A stretch of DNA of 64,000 nucleotides from Salminus brasiliensis (GCF_030463535.1 NC_132898.1:24603162-24667161), one strand, 5' to 3'. Counted from the first letter of the stretch, positions 11,681 through 24,997 are shown. The notes: a model not told the origin generated them from the sequence alone. Made by a program: numbers and translations.

Positions 11681-11905
11681 AATCCTTGCTGCCAAATCAG
11701 GAACCTGCTCTGCTGTGACACTCAGCCCTACGTATGTGACACATGGAAAACATCCCATGTTAAACAGTTCCTCTTTCTCCAGTGACGGTGTTGCTTTAGG
11801 GGACGTTGAGGAAAATATATTTACTTAAACTTGAGCCTAGTATTAGCAGTAAACACACAGCCGGAGGGGAGTGCTGACTCTCCATGGAGTGCTGACTCTC
11901 CATGA
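11681..11905. repeat. local direct duplication, copy 2
   Basis: Second copy of the 10733-10955 segment, with point changes and a short internal tandem of gtgctgactctccatg at its end. Confidence 0.85.
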
Positions 11906-11939
11906 ATGTGTCAAACTAACCTGTAGTCTGCATCATTTA

Positions 11940-12290
11940 TAGGTTCTCCTTTGTGCCCTGCTCCAGTATGCTCAGTACCCCAATGCAAAGGGTGGCCAGA
12001 ATCAGCTCGAGTACTTTAGAGGGGAATCTCAGACGTCCCGTCCCGTCCAACATGGGCCAATGAGGTCTAGAGCACATAAGGCCTCCAGCATTGGGCTGTA
12101 GAAAAGCCGCTGCATTCTCAGGCATGATGGAGCTCCATCCAACACAACTGGGATCCAACATTAGTTAATATCCTTACTGATGCTCTCATGTGGCTGAATG
12201 CAACCAAAAACCTCCTCAGAGCAATGTTCCTAAATCTAGTGTAAAGTCTTCACAGAAAAGAAGGCTGTTACTCTGCCAGCGCTGGTTTTG
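11940..12290 (-). mobile_element. old family A copy
   Basis: Diverged family blocks occur in order: cctccagcattgggctgtag, catgatggagctccatcca, tactgatgctctcatgtgg, ctcagagcaatgttcctaaa. It is older than the other copies, judged by divergence. Confidence 0.5.
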
Positions 12291-12552
12291 AGCAGATGTT
12301 AGTATTGTTCCTCCACCCCTCCATCTGTAAAGCAGCTCAGGTGGAGCACAGTTAGAGTGCACACACAAAGGGCCAAACACCAGCCCCCGAAACTAAATAC
12401 AGGGACAGGCACTGAAGCATATGGGCCTCCAACCTGCCAGCAGTACCTGTACAGCCCATCACCCAGTGCAATCTGCCGAGTGCTCAGAAGACCTAGCATA
12501 CACCAGTGAATAGAAATGAGACTCTGAGCAGAACCAACATTTCCTGTGTGTC

Positions 12553-12745
12553 CCATCAAATCAAATGTATTAGCGTAATGCTTTTTACAACTGCTGATAT
12601 AATCATAAAACATAAAAACCCTGGTGAACAAGCCAACGGCGACACAGAGACTCAAAGCTGAAGGAAGAAACCTAGGGAGGAAACAAGACTCACAAGGGGG
12701 GCCCATCCTCTTCTGGTAAAACTACAAGTAAGAATAATTAAAGTA
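12553..12745. mobile_element. dispersed teleost repeat (atagcgctttttacaa type)
   Basis: aaatcaaatgtattagcgta atgctttttaca, gaacaagccaacggcgac and gaggaaacaagactca follow the order of a common fish repeat. Its class is uncertain. Confidence 0.5.
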
Positions 12746-13139
12746 GTGGTGGTTAATGGTGCTTACAGTAATATTAGTAGCAAATCCATGTAAATGTTAA
12801 TTTAGTGGGCACTGGGTGGGTCTTGTCAGAGGGAGGTGGCAGTAGGTGGAGGGTGAGCGGCTGGTCTGAAGCGGGTAGCAGAAAAGCCTGGCGGTTCAAA
12901 CTTGCATCAGCATCAGGCCAGAGAGGTGGGAAGTCATTAACATTAGGAGTACAGAGAATGTGAGCACTGCCTTTAGCCGCCGCAGATCTGACTGTAACAG
13001 CCTAACTAAAAGGAGAAGGCAGCACAGACATGAAGAGACCCTGAAACACTGGCAACAATCCAGCTAATGACGTTCTTCTCTATCAGCTGTGTGCTGTGTG
13101 TATCAGCTTCTCTATCAGTAGGTTTCTTCTACTGTTCAT

Positions 13140-14630
13140 GACCAGCTTCATCATCATCATCATCTTCCTCTCTTTCCACTTCTTTCCTTTTGCTAACTCA
13201 AAAATCATCATCATCATCATCATCATCTTCATTATCATCATTGCTGTCATCATTATCTTCCTCTCCATCTACTCTATCTTTCCTTTTGCTAACTCAACCA
13301 TCATCATCATCACCATCATCATCTTCATCATCTTCCTCTCCTACTTTGTTCCTTTTGCTAACTCAATCATCATCATCATCATCTTCATAATCTTTCTCTC
13401 CATCTACTTCTTTCCTTTTGCCAACTCAACCATCACCATCATCATCTTCATCATCTTCCTCTCCTACTCTCCTCCTTTTTCTAACTCAATCATCATCATC
13501 ATCATCATCTTCATAATCTTTCTCTCCATCTACTTCTTTCCTTTTGCCAACTCAACCATCATCACCATCATCATCTTCATCATCTTCCTCTCTTACTTTG
13601 TTCCTTTTGCTAACTCAATCATCTTCATCTTTTTTTTACTAGCTCATAATCACCACCACCATCATCATCATCATCATCATCCTAGTAATTGTTATCTTCC
13701 TCTCCTTCTTCTTCTTCTGTTTTGCTAACTCAACCATCAGCATCAGCATCTTTCTCATCTTCTTTTTCATCATCATCATCTTCTTCTCCTGCTTCTTTTC
13801 TTTTGCTAACTTATGATCACCATCATCTTCATCATCAACATCATTATTGCCATCTTCCTCTCCTTCTACTTGTTTTGCACTGCAAACTCAACCATCATTA
13901 TAATCATCTTCCTCATCTTCTTCTTTTGCATCATCATCATCATCATCATCATTATCTTCTTCTTCATCATCTTTCTCTCCTGCTTCTTTTCTTTTGCTTT
14001 ATTTGTAATCACCCTCATCATCATCATCATCATCATCATTATTATCATTGCCATTATCTTCCTCTCCTTCTACTTATTGTTTTGCTAACTCACCAATCAT
14101 CTTCATCATTATCATCATCATCCTCAACATCATCCTAATCTACCTATCTTTGCTAACTTATGATCACCATCATTATCTTTGTCATTGCTGTCGTCCTCTT
14201 CTTCTACTTCTTCTGTTTTGCTAACCCAACCTTCATCATCATCTTCCTCACCTGCTTCTTTCCCTTTGCTCCTTTTTTCTGCAGCTTCCCTTCTGCCAAC
14301 TCTTCCTCTTCTTCTTCCACTTTATTCCATTCCTATCATTATCATCATCATCATCATTGTCATCCTCTTCCCCTTCTTTAACAAAGTCTTCATCATCATC
14401 TTCCTCTTCCTCATTCTTTTGCTAAAGCATTACCTGTATTCTTATTGTTTGCTATTTCCTTTTTGTTTTTATATTTTTATAATTCTTCATCTTCATCATC
14501 CTCTTCACCACCGCCAAGGGTTTCATAATGATCCTCATCTTCATCACCATGATCATTCTCTTAATCTTCATCTTCATCCTCTTCTTTTGTTTCCCTAACT
14601 CTTCACTATCATCCTCTTTCTTATCTTCCG
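13140..14630. repeat. composite ATC-repeat minisatellite
   Basis: ATC runs are framed by recurring blocks cttttgctaactcaa and atcttcctctcc every 60-120 bases, about 14 times. Frames of 210, 149 and 139 codons are Ile/Phe/Ser or His/Leu artefacts of these triplets. Confidence 0.93.
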
Positions 14631-14639
14631 TTTCACCAC

Positions 14640-15590
14640 CTCCTCCATCTGAAATCCAGATGTTCTCCTCATTAAGTGCTGCTCTGCTGCTCTGAGTCCG
14701 ATGCTTCTGTTATTAATTGTCAGTTCGGCTCAGTTTAACTCAGTTTAGTCGGATCTGATTAGTATGACTGTCTCTTTCTATCATTACCAAACCGTCAAAC
14801 TCTACAACTCTGGGAACACGGGATCATTCTCAACTCCATCTCCACAGCTTCCCTCATTAAACCCCAATCAGACTTCTCCTCCTGGAACATCAGCCTGAGT
14901 CGGACAGCAGGTGAGCTGAGGTTAATGAGGGAGGTCAGGGCTTTTTACACACACTTTAGAGCGAGAGACAGTGTGAGACAGATCAGAGAAGGGGAGAGAC
15001 AATGTGGGACAGAGGTGTCATGCTTTGAAGCTGATGAGACGCTCAGTGTGAGATGGGATTTGGTTGGTCAGTGTGATGAAGCTCACAGTGAGAAATCTGA
15101 GAGGTTCTGTTTCACCTCCACCGCTGCCCTCAGGCTGAACACCATGACCTCGGACCCCTGCCCCCCACGACCCCGTGGCCTGACACGGGTCTGGGATTAA
15201 TTACAACTTGGGAGAGCTCAGCTGGAGAGAGACCAAGAGAAAGAGAGAGAGAGAGAAAAAAAGAAAGAGTGAGTACACGTATGGCCATGCCAGCTCTGCC
15301 TCTTCATTGTCCGTTGAATTGGAATTGTGGGTAATGAATAGCTCAACTTCCTCCTGGACTGGGCAGTGAGTGGCCACTCATTTGTTTGGCCCATTATCCA
15401 ATGGAAAGAACACCAGAGAAACCTGGGAAGACCTCAGTAAGGTGGCACACACACACACACACAAACACACACCATTCCATTCTGGAAGAAGCTCTGGAGT
15501 CTAAGAGAAAATGCTGGATGGTGATTTTTACCATGGAGTGTTAGTTACCTACATATGTAATACATATGGGGCATAATATTATTACAGTTA
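14640..15590. other. no gene recognised
   Basis: Unique-looking sequence with a GA-rich patch (15225-15270) and a short CA run (15448-15470). The 91-codon frame at 14925 has no recognisable motif. Confidence 0.4.
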
Positions 15591-15599
15591 GGTACTTGT

Positions 15600-15790
15600 A
15601 TATGTATGTATGTATATATATATATATATATATATGTTTGGGTATATGGGTACACATATGTAATTCATTTGGGGCATATTATCACATGTGGGTACTTATA
15701 CATATGGGGCATTAAATATATAGGGACCTTGCTAGTACATATAGGGACCTTGCTAGTACATATAGGGGCCTTGCTAGTACATATAGGTAC
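15600..15790. repeat. (TA)n and 21-bp tandem repeat
   Basis: TA/TATG run at 15604-15636. Then three copies of a 21-bp unit containing gggaccttgctagtacata at 15716-15785. Confidence 0.8.
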
Positions 15791-16585
15791 ATAAAACATA
15801 TGGTGTATATTATAAGCCCATGTCCTGACAATGTATAAAAACAAACCCATGTGTGTGTGTTCTCTCTTAGCATGCAACAACTTAAGAGAGATGTCAGACA
15901 GACAGCCATGGTGCGGGGGTCTTGGAAAATTGCCCAATGAGAGTAAGTGTGTGTGTGTTAGTGTATAGAATACAAGTAAGACCCCGAGACGTTTTCCTGT
16001 GTGTGTTTTATTGTGTGCTCTCTTTTAGGGGTAAACACTAAAACCCATGTGGTGGTGTATCCGGTGTGTGATGGGTGCCAGGCGTCCCTCTCTGACAGTG
16101 CAGAGCTGGGGAAGGAGCCAGAAGCACTGCCTGAACTGACCCTCAACCGGCCGTACACTGGCCTCTCACAGGCCATACACACTACATCCGCCTGTACCAG
16201 GAGAGTGATAGTCGGACGTGTCGTGTGTTACTGTTTAAAGGTTGGGAGTGAATGCTTTCAGTAGGCCTGTCTGAGGATGTGTTGATATTCTGTGGTCATC
16301 GGTATGCTCTGTAAATGGTAACAGTGCACTTCACTTCACAGTTTTACATACTCATATTTTACTCTGAGAATAAGAATTGTTTACATTTTAAATGTTAAAT
16401 TTAATCTTCTACTCAATAATCAACAGTCCATCAGTATTTTTTTTTTGATGATGATGAAATTTGCCACCCCGTCACGTTTTATTGTGAATATGGCTCCCAT
16501 GTCTAAAATAAAAGGAAAACATTCATTAGGATTTTTGTTTTGCCTGAAGTGGAAAATAATGTATTTTTTTGGAGAATGAACATAC

Positions 16586-17088
16586 ACTTTATGGCCAAAT
16601 GTTTGTGGACACCCCTTCTAATGAATGCATTCAGCTACTTTAAGTCGCACCAATTGCTGACGCAAATGCACACACAAATACAAAAAAGCTTTTCTAGTCT
16701 TTCTTAACTCTCAGGAGCAAATAAATATAAACCTATTGGCATCATGCCCAATGCCAGGCCTGGGCTAGAGGGTAATAAAGCATTGAGTTGTGGAGCAGAG
16801 GAACTGTGTTAGTGGTTGGTGCTCCATCCAGTTCTTTCGGAATGGGTTGGAGAATTGGGGATGATGATGAAGGGTGGTGATCATCCAACATCCTGATCTC
16901 ACTAACGCTCTTGCCACTAAATGCAATCAAATCCTAACAGCAATGCTCCAAAATCTAGTAGAAAACCTTTTTCTCTGGACAGTAGAGACAGTTACTCCAA
17001 CAAAAGCAGGATAGACTCTTTTTACTACCCTTGATTTCAGAGGAAACAATCAATAAACAGGTGTCCCAATACTTTTGTCCACATAGAT
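16586..17088 (-). mobile_element. family A miniature transposon, near full length
   Basis: It runs from ttatggccaaatgtttgtgg through gggctagagggtaataaagc to cccaatacttttgtccacat. Both ends are intact and in the same orientation as the 4.45-kb copy. Confidence 0.85.
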
Positions 17089-17160
17089 TATTATTCATGT
17101 TGTGGATTTCTGTAAAAAATAGAATAGAATAGAATAGAATCACTCTTCGACATCCTGAGT

Positions 17161-17815
17161 GTGAACACCCTGCTTGTGGCTAGCACACTACGGAAGTGCT
17201 CGATTTGGGACACGGCTCGCGACACCGCCGGAATACAGCAGTTTGTGCAGAGCCTCTGTTCAGAGGGCAGCGGAGGCCAGGTGGAGAGGAAGTTGTTATC
17301 ATCCCCCTTCCTTTTTTCTCTGTCTCTCTTTTCTGTTCCTCCCTCGCTCTCTTTATACCCTCTCTAAAGATAGAGCTGTGGTCTGACTCCCTCTCTCACT
17401 CCTTTGGCAGGAGTGCCGACGCTGGGCGAGGGTCCAGCTCAAAACAACAGCCTCCAAACACACACCCACACACAGAGCACAGAGCACAGGGCCAATGCAG
17501 AGGCCTACAAGTTCATTCCCGTTCTCCTCTCCTCTTTATTGTGTGCCTCATTCCAGCTGAAGCATGCAGGCTGTGAGCTGCGATTACAGCTTTTTCATTC
17601 CTTTAGGCCAGTTTCTCTGTTTATGCTGCACTGGAATCTGTCTGTGTCAACTCGTCCTACCTCGGTTAAGCCGTGAAATTAAAGTCAGCTCATACACAGT
17701 GACGTGCTGTAGCATTTCTGACTCAGAGTTCACTGAAACGAGTAGAGAAACTGTGTGGAAGATACAGATTGCAAGTTTATGATCCAGAACACATTAGCTA
17801 ATTCTGATGGGAAGT
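17161..17815. other. no gene recognised
   Basis: Overlapping frames of 60-126 codons have no family motif; Ser/Leu runs come from TCTCTC tracts. I leave it unassigned. Confidence 0.4.
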
Positions 17816-17819
17816 CATC

Positions 17820-18026
17820 GTGTGGTGGTGTGGCGCAACAGATAACACCACTACCTGCCACTGAGTTACCACACCGTGTGGGAGACAGGGGTTCGATTCC
17901 CGGTCTGGGTGACTTTGCTGTGCTACACCAATAAGAGTCCTTGGGCAAGACTCCTAACACTACACTGAGTAGCCTGGAAGTCGCTCTGGTAAGAGCGTCA
18001 GCTAAATGCCATAAATGTAAATGTCA
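17820..18026 (+). mobile_element. tRNA-derived SINE with L2-type tail, full copy
   Basis: The A-box-like tggtgtggcgcaacagataa and the B box ggggttcgattcccggtct are followed by gagtccttgggcaagactcc and the tail gtcgctctggtaagagcgtc agctaaatg, ending AAATGTAAATG. Confidence 0.85.
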
Positions 18027-18224
18027 TCACTACGAGCACCTGCGTCTTGGTTAGCATGAAGAAAACCCCTCTTTTTGCCATGTTACCATATTTTCTATTC
18101 CTTCGGGCCATAATTACCTTTAATAATCACTGCCAAACAACAACTCTAAACATCTAAGGCAGAGGCCATTAACAGGCTGACACAGACGCTCGCTGTCCTA
18201 TTCAGATCTGGAGCCAAGACAAGA

Positions 18225-18435
18225 CAACCATATTCACTATTAGTGTTGGACACCAATGGAATTTGGCCTCCACCATTAACCCATTTATGGGTTTAACCCA
18301 TTAACCCATTTAACCCAACATTAACCCATTCAGCAGGTGAAGGGCCTTGCTTGCTGATTCCGGGTATTGAAACCACAACCCTGCAATCGATAGCCAGGTG
18401 CTCTAACCACACGGTGCTCTCCACCACTGCCCCAG
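18225..18435 (-). mobile_element. tRNA-derived SINE, diverged
   Basis: Inverse head ccaggtgctctaaccacacg and gggtattgaaaccacaaccc. The body holds an expanded taacccatt run. Related to the 53.5-kb copy. Confidence 0.55.
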
Positions 18436-19659
18436 AAACAGAGGAGTTCCCTGACCAATCCTAGCCACTAGACAACCAGGGACATAAGCTCAGGGCACTG
18501 CCAGGGGCCCCATTTTGGGCCCAACTACTCTTAGCTAACCATTCTTGGGACCACAGAAGAAGGGCTTAATGGCTTAGGGATGCACTAATTGGCTTCATAT
18601 TCACGCCACCGAGGCTATGGGCCTCGTCTATGCCCTGAAAGCTAGGGCTGAGGGCTTATCCAACATCAGTACCATGGCTGCCACAGTGAATGCCAGGAAC
18701 ACAGCTATTTGTTAACATAGTGCTAACTGCATGCTGAAGTCGTCACACACTCGCATCAAACCCTTTTGAGTTAGATTATAAACAGACTTGTTTAAGTAGA
18801 TTCCAGCATTATTTGGCATCTTACATCTATTAAATGGCCTCCTAGGTGTGGTTTGAAGCGAGTGCGATTTATGCATGCATAATTGCGGCCTCCGTGAGTT
18901 AGCTACCGTTAGCTAGCTGGTGCTACATTAGCCTAGAAGTTGTAGTGCAACACTAAAGAGCCAAACTGTTGCATAATTATTATGATACGCAACATGTGCA
19001 CTTCCTGGTCCTGATTTAGCAGCACGGTAAATCAAAAAAGATACCGTAACCAGTCTAACGGGTCTGTGCAAATGCAGAACCAAGCGGTGCGGCCTTAACC
19101 ATTTTTGCCCTGCCAAAGAGGCCAATTAATACATTTTTCAGGGCCCCTGTCAGTTACAGGCCCTTTTCCTCCGGATGTGGCGGCCCTGCATGGACCTATT
19201 AGGAACTATTTCATTTTGACAGTGTTTATTTTATCCAACTTTCTTAGCCTGTATGGTACAAGTTTAGCAGACCAGGAATCCCACAGACCAATCACATGCA
19301 TTGTTAATATCACATGTGATGCTACTCAGCCAATCAGATTTGTGCATTATGAAGAGTGCTGCGACATGAGTGAGTGAAACAAATACAGAGGACAGGCAAG
19401 AATCGGCGGCCGGAGAAGAAAGCGAGACAGGGGAAAGTTAATTCACATAAAAAAACATGGACATGGACCTCAAAAACCAAGCTTTTGGTCAGGAATGGAC
19501 TCGGACATGTTCATTCATCCTGAAGCAGTTCAAAACCAGTATGTATCATATGTTCCGAGAACGTGGTGCTTATTAAACTCTGTAATGTCAAGCAGCACTA
19601 CAAGATGGTTTACTAAGAATGCTTAAAGAACCACCCCCCCCCCCCTTTTTTTTCTTTAC

Positions 19660-19925
19660 GGTGCCACTTAAAAGTATTGGCACCCCCTGTAAGGATGACC
19701 TGAAGCTATCTTACAAAGCTATACCTCAGTTAAGGGGTTCTTCAAGGGTTCTTTAGTAAAGGCAGTGGTTCTATAAAGAAGAAATGTTGATGCTTTGCCT
19801 GGTAAAACGGTTTTAAGTAAAATGGTAAAATAATATTCATAGGTTCTTAAATAGGTTCTTCATAAGGTCTTAATAGAACGGGTTCAAGAGCACCACTTTT
19901 TCCAATAATATAGAGAACCCTTTTC
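19660..19925. mobile_element. Tc1-type terminus and GGTTCTT element
   Basis: gtgccacttaaaagtattgg caccccctg resembles a Tc1-type terminal repeat. 19735-19925 is a second GGTTCTT element (ggttcttcaagggttcttta ... tagagaaccctttt). Confidence 0.5.
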
Positions 19926-20107
19926 GCTTAAAGTGTGGACTTGGTGTTGGTGCAAAATGTGTGTCAGTTTGTGTGTGGTTTTGAACAAGCTGAGACAGAC
20001 AGACTGAAACTATGACACATCATACCAACTTCTTCACACTTCATCTTCAGGTGGCACGCGAGTCTACACACACACATACACACACACACACACATACTGT
20101 AGTTGGA

Positions 20108-20350
20108 CTAAAGGTGTGTGCTGAGTGATGAAATGAAGGAGACGCTGAGCAGTAAAGACATGGAGCTGCTTAGCCAAATGCCATACCCTCTGGGGGAACG
20201 TAATGATTTTGGGATGTGAGCAAAAAATCCCCCAAAACACCAATATTTAATCTGCTGGTACAAGCCAGAATTCACAGGCCCATCAATGATGGCGAGCCGC
20301 TCTGGACCTGAAAAAAAGCAAAGCTGCCTCAAACCAAGATACTCCCACCC
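20108..20350 (-). pseudogene. Tc1/mariner transposase relic (DDE region)
   Basis: The minus strand encodes fragments in two frames: VKHEGGSI, followed after a break by RLAIIDGPVNSGLYQQI. Tc1 transposases have VKHGGGSIMVWGCF and a similar downstream block. Stops and frameshifts make it inactive. Confidence 0.65.
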
Positions 20351-20669
20351 TCGTGCTTAACAGCTGGGTTGGGGTTTTTACGTTGCAGTGTTTGGTAAGT
20401 TAATACAACAAGTGTTATTTTGGATTCTGGATCTGTCCACAGAACATTTTTCCTATAGGCTTCTGTTTTTTCCCTGTTGTATACAGCAATGTCAGCGTCA
20501 GTGGAGAGTAGTGGCCTCCACTGTTCTTATTCAGAGGCTGCCTGATGGTGGGCTCTAAAACATTACACGAAAATTGTAAGAGGTTCACAAACTCTTTGGC
20601 GGCACTGTAGCCACAAGGCAGGTGTTTCTAAAAAAGTGTGGTGTGAGGGATGCAAAAAAAATAAAAAAA

Positions 20670-21160
20670 TTATATGGACAAAAGTATTGGGACACCCGAT
20701 TGTAAAGTAACTGTCTCTACTGTCCAGTGAAGACTTTCTATTAGATTTAGGAGCATTGCTTTAAAGATCTGATTGCATTAGCAACAAGTGTGATAGTAAG
20801 GTCAGGCTGTTGGATGATCACCACTCCACCTCATTCCCAACTCCCCAACTCATCCCAAAAGTGTAAGACGGAGCATCAATCACCATTCCAGAGAACACAG
20901 GTCCACTGCTCCACAGCTCGGTGCTGGGGGGCTTTACATCCCTCTATCCCACGCCTGGTGTTAGAAATGCATGGTGCCAATAGGTTCTATTCAATATTAT
21001 TCTATAAATATTACAATATTAAGTCCTATTCTATTGGCAATGCTTTTCCACAGGGACTAGACAAGCTGTGTGTGTGCATTTGCACATCTGTGTTAGCAAT
21101 TGGGTGTCACTTAAATAGCTGAATGCATTCATTAGAAGGGGTGTCCACAAACATTTGCAC
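20670..21160 (+). mobile_element. family A miniature transposon, near full length
   Basis: It runs from tatatggacaaaagtattgg to gtgtccacaaacatttgcac. The frame at 20790-21122 is internal. Confidence 0.85.
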
Positions 21161-21834
21161 ATGCAGTGAATGCAGGGTATCCATTTCAACTTGCACTGAC
21201 AGACTGAGCTTCATTGTGGCATTGAACGGTCTTAAGGTATGAGGTCACACATTGGGCATGTGTGGGTGAAGGTCTGTGGGCTTGTTTTTATCGGTGCGTT
21301 TTGAGAAATTTGACTCTTCGGGTGCCCTAAAGCACAAAATCATTTCTCCATTCGGTTACCTGTGCAGGTAGGAGGGGCATGGCCCACTGAGTCACTCTTC
21401 AGTCCATTCTCCCTCCATTTATCCCTTGCTCTTTGTCTGAGCTACTACGAAGGGAGGTGACAGTGGGAAGGAGGACAAAAGAGCTGCCAGTCAAACACAC
21501 CGCTGCTGGAAGGTGTGTTTCTGAGTGAGTAAGCGAGTGTGTGTGTGGTGTTTCAAAGGCAAGTAGTGGATTGTCACATGATTTAAAATAAAAGTGGCCT
21601 CATAACACAATGAAATAAGCTTCCAAATATTTGAATGGGAATATTTTGAATTGTATATGCCATGTTTGATTGAATACAAACTGTGAGAAATGTCAAATCT
21701 ATACAAAGATCAGCTAAGACCTCTTTAGTTTTAGACTGGAGCTACAAAGCTAATGTAGCTAACAATTAATGGATGTATATATAAGCAATGTACAGTGATG
21801 AGAACCACCACTCAAAGGCAATTCCACCATCGTT

Positions 21835-22010
21835 TCAAATGTTCTGGAAAGAAATACTGATATTCTCCTGTCGGATTTGCTGGTAAAGAATACATAGTTT
21901 CATCCATAATGTCAAGCTGCCCTGGAGCAGAGAAAGCAAGGCATCCCCCATGATACTCCCACCCCCATGTTTAACAGATGGGATATGGTTTATATGATGG
22001 GTTCTTAAAA
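21835..22010 (-). pseudogene. Tc1/mariner transposase relic
   Basis: The minus strand encodes SVKHGGGSIMG and then LQGSLTL, the Tc1 SVKHGGGSIMxWGCF region with a small deletion. It is flanked by unrelated sequence. Confidence 0.6.
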
Positions 22011-22019
22011 AGTAAGCAA

Positions 22020-23225
22020 TGACATTCATTCAGAGTGGGGTTGGTGGGTTTGGTGGAAAACACTCGGTGGTGAATGGAAACAGATGCCTGAATCTCTTAA
22101 AGCTCCCTCACAGAAAGTTAATACACCAAATGGCTATGAATACCCTGCCTGAGGTCAGAGACGCTGTTCTACTACATTTTAAAATCATGGCGGAAGGAAT
22201 ACATGCAAAGCATTGTGAGAAAAAACTCACAGAGAAATTGTTTTGTCAGATTCAATATAAAACGTAAGACACATGGTGGTGGTAGGTTCACTAGTGGGTT
22301 TGGATATTGGGAATGTGTTAGATGGTAACTGAAAAGTCGGTTCTTGCAGTCAACATTTTTGGATGTGAGATAATTGGGCAGTGTGAAGACCTGAACCACA
22401 GGTTCAAATCATTATGTCCAGACTACTGGGTCCTGGACGAGCCCCCAATTCTGTTCAGGCTGTAACAAATGGTGAGAGTGGGCTATCTCCCAAACACTCT
22501 CCCAGACCAAACACCGGACACTGTATAGCTGTATGAACCAGTATAAATGTATTGCCAATCAGTGGAGGTGAGCATATGCTAGAGCAACAAACAAGACAAC
22601 TGAGAAAGTGACTGAGAAAAACTAATACGCCTGATTGCGGATGGATGGGTTGTGCAGTACAGTAGCATCCCTCAAAAAAAAACACATTGGCAAATATTTT
22701 TAAAATAGTCCTCTGAACGCTGAAGAGGTTCTTCCACATGCTTCTCTGCTGCCTTTCTCCTTTTTTATGCTGCCCCTTTATTCTGTTACTCCAGCATTCC
22801 CATTAGCCTGTTACACACTGGTAGATGCAGCGATGTGTCAGGGGGATTTGGCGCTAAAGGCTTGGAGGGAAGGTAAAACAGAAAGGAGTGTGTATGGAGG
22901 GGTCAGTGACCGGTACCTGGGCATCAGCACCCCATTAGCGGCCTGCTGGGCGCTCTTTTGTGTGTGACTAGACTGGATGGATGAGGGACAATGGCTGTAT
23001 AGGTCTCTCTCTCACCTCCATTACTGGCAGTGCCTGCGGATTTATTACAGACCGGGCAACCCAATTACAGACCTAAATAAATAGGATGTGAACAGGTCGA
23101 TCCGTGAAGGCTAATTATTAATGTGTGTGCATGTGTGTGTATGGGAGAAAGCAGTGTGAGTGTTAGTGAAAGAGATGTGTGAGAGGACAGTGTGTGTGTG
23201 AGAGAGAAATAAAGAGATGTATGTA
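22020..23225. other. no gene recognised
   Basis: Several frames of 60-95 codons without motifs. Nothing supports coding or a known repeat. Confidence 0.35.
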
Positions 23226-23229
23226 AGAA

Positions 23230-23765
23230 ACCAATGATTGAATTCAGTTACATTACATTATGACTCGACTTGCCTTGCCTGACGTGCTATGACATTTAAT
23301 TCAGTTCTCCTATTTCGGACTCAACTCAAACGATTCCTGACTCGATTTAAGTACAATCGATTCATTAACGTCAGTTCTAAGATTTGACTTGACTCAACCT
23401 GATTCCTGACTCAACTTCCCAATTCAACTTGATTCACAATCATCAATTAACTCTGGGAAATGTCATGTACCGTGACTTTCCACAAGGCATTTTCAGAAAG
23501 CTTCCTTATTCTCTGTTAGATGAGAATCCCCAACCAACATGCTCATGTGGAGCTCACATGGGTGGAACATGGGCTAGGGGCTTTAAGTTGGGCTTCCCAA
23601 ATGGGCCCTGTCATTACAGCCCACCTTAATCTCACATGGGTTCCATCTAGGCCTTGTATGCAGTGTATAACCCAGCTGTGGCCCATGTTTCACCCCTACC
23701 CACTACCCATACAGGCCCCACATGGACACTGGACATGGACATCTGCTCATGACCAATCCACCTGT
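23230..23765. repeat. degenerate GACTCAACTTGATTC and CACATGGG repeats
   Basis: 23280-23440 repeats words like gattcctgactcaactt. 23540-23740 repeats cacatggg / cccatg words as at 54.8 kb. Confidence 0.5.
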
Positions 23766-24565
23766 ATGAAACACTTGGGTGACTATAATCCTCCAGCTGA
23801 TTTATATACATATCAATGATATTTGGATTCCGGGAAAGTGTGAATGTCGTCTGAGTGCAGTAATTCTAATTGGTTCTGAAATCCACGTGTTCATTATCCA
23901 GCAGAAGCAGCTTATGTTAGACAGACCGATGAGCACTGACCTTTAGTTCAGTCTACAGGTCAGAAATACACACACAGTGCTGTTTTAGCTACAGGCTGGT
24001 GGTTTACAGCAGATCTTCTCAAACTAGTAAAACTCTTACACTTCCACAAAGCTCCTGTCTCAACACTGACCTTTAGTTAAGCTCAGAGATCAGCCAGACA
24101 AACGTCTGAGCTGTATTCCTGTGACAGTTTGGAGAAACGTGTTGGATATGTCAGCTGGAGAAGGCGTCATCCATGCGGGATGAGTCAGATGGAATTAGCG
24201 GCTATGACTTCTGACATTTAGGCTTTGACCTGTTTGTCAGTTTGACTGTTTTTCTGAACTGAACTGAGATCAGATTAGCTGTTTCACTGAAAACATCTGA
24301 GATTAGGGCTCTGCGCTGAAGAGAACTGATCGCCGGTCAGTTCAGTAAGGAGATATGTCACTTGGACGTGACCTTTACAACTCCTGACATGTAGGCTTAG
24401 CCTTCAGGTCACCTCAGGAGTGAAATGAAAACAAACGGAGAGGAGATGAGAGGAGACAGGCTGATATTACCATCAAACATCTGCAGACGCGTTGTAGAAA
24501 CCTTTCCTCTGACCTGCTGCTGAAAAAATTATATTTACCCCAAATGTAGTCGATCAAACGAGTCA

Positions 24566-24997
24566 TGTTCAGTGTCCAAAGTTGGCTTTCTACTAGATTT
24601 TGGAGAACTGCTGTGAGGATTTGATTGCATTCAGTGACAGAGCAACAGCCTCATCCTCAACCACCCAACCTCATGCCCAACTCCCTAACTCATCCCAAAA
24701 GTACTGGATGGAGCGTCAACCATCATTCCAGAGAACACAGTTCTCACACTGCTCCACAGCTCAATGCTGGCGTTATACCCCTCTATCCCACGCCTGGTAT
24801 TAGGCATGGTGCCAAAAGGGTCATGTTTATTTGCTCTAGAGAGTCCTATTGTATTGGCAGTACCTCCCTACAGGAAGTAGACAAGCTGTGTGTGTGTTTC
24901 TGTGCATCTGCACATTTGTGTCAGCAATGGGTGCAACTTAAAGGAGCTGAATGCATTCAATGGAAAGGGTGTCCACAAACATTTGGCCACATATATA
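24566..24997 (+). mobile_element. family A miniature transposon, left end missing
   Basis: It starts inside the element (ctttctactagattttggag) and keeps the right end gtgtccacaaacatttggcc. The 125-codon frame is internal. Confidence 0.8.

Noticed and set aside
13096..14598. Frames of 210, 149 and 139 codons
   Set aside because: Ile/Phe/Ser and His/Leu low complexity from ATC triplets; no domain and no splice context.
17196..17576. 126-codon frame, possible small gene
   Set aside because: No recognisable motif, overlapping open frames in all three registers, and Ser-rich stretches from TCTC tracts.
17820..18026. tRNA gene, from the A- and B-box-like sequences
   Set aside because: No cloverleaf is supported beyond the promoter boxes and the sequence continues into a SINE body and L2-type tail.
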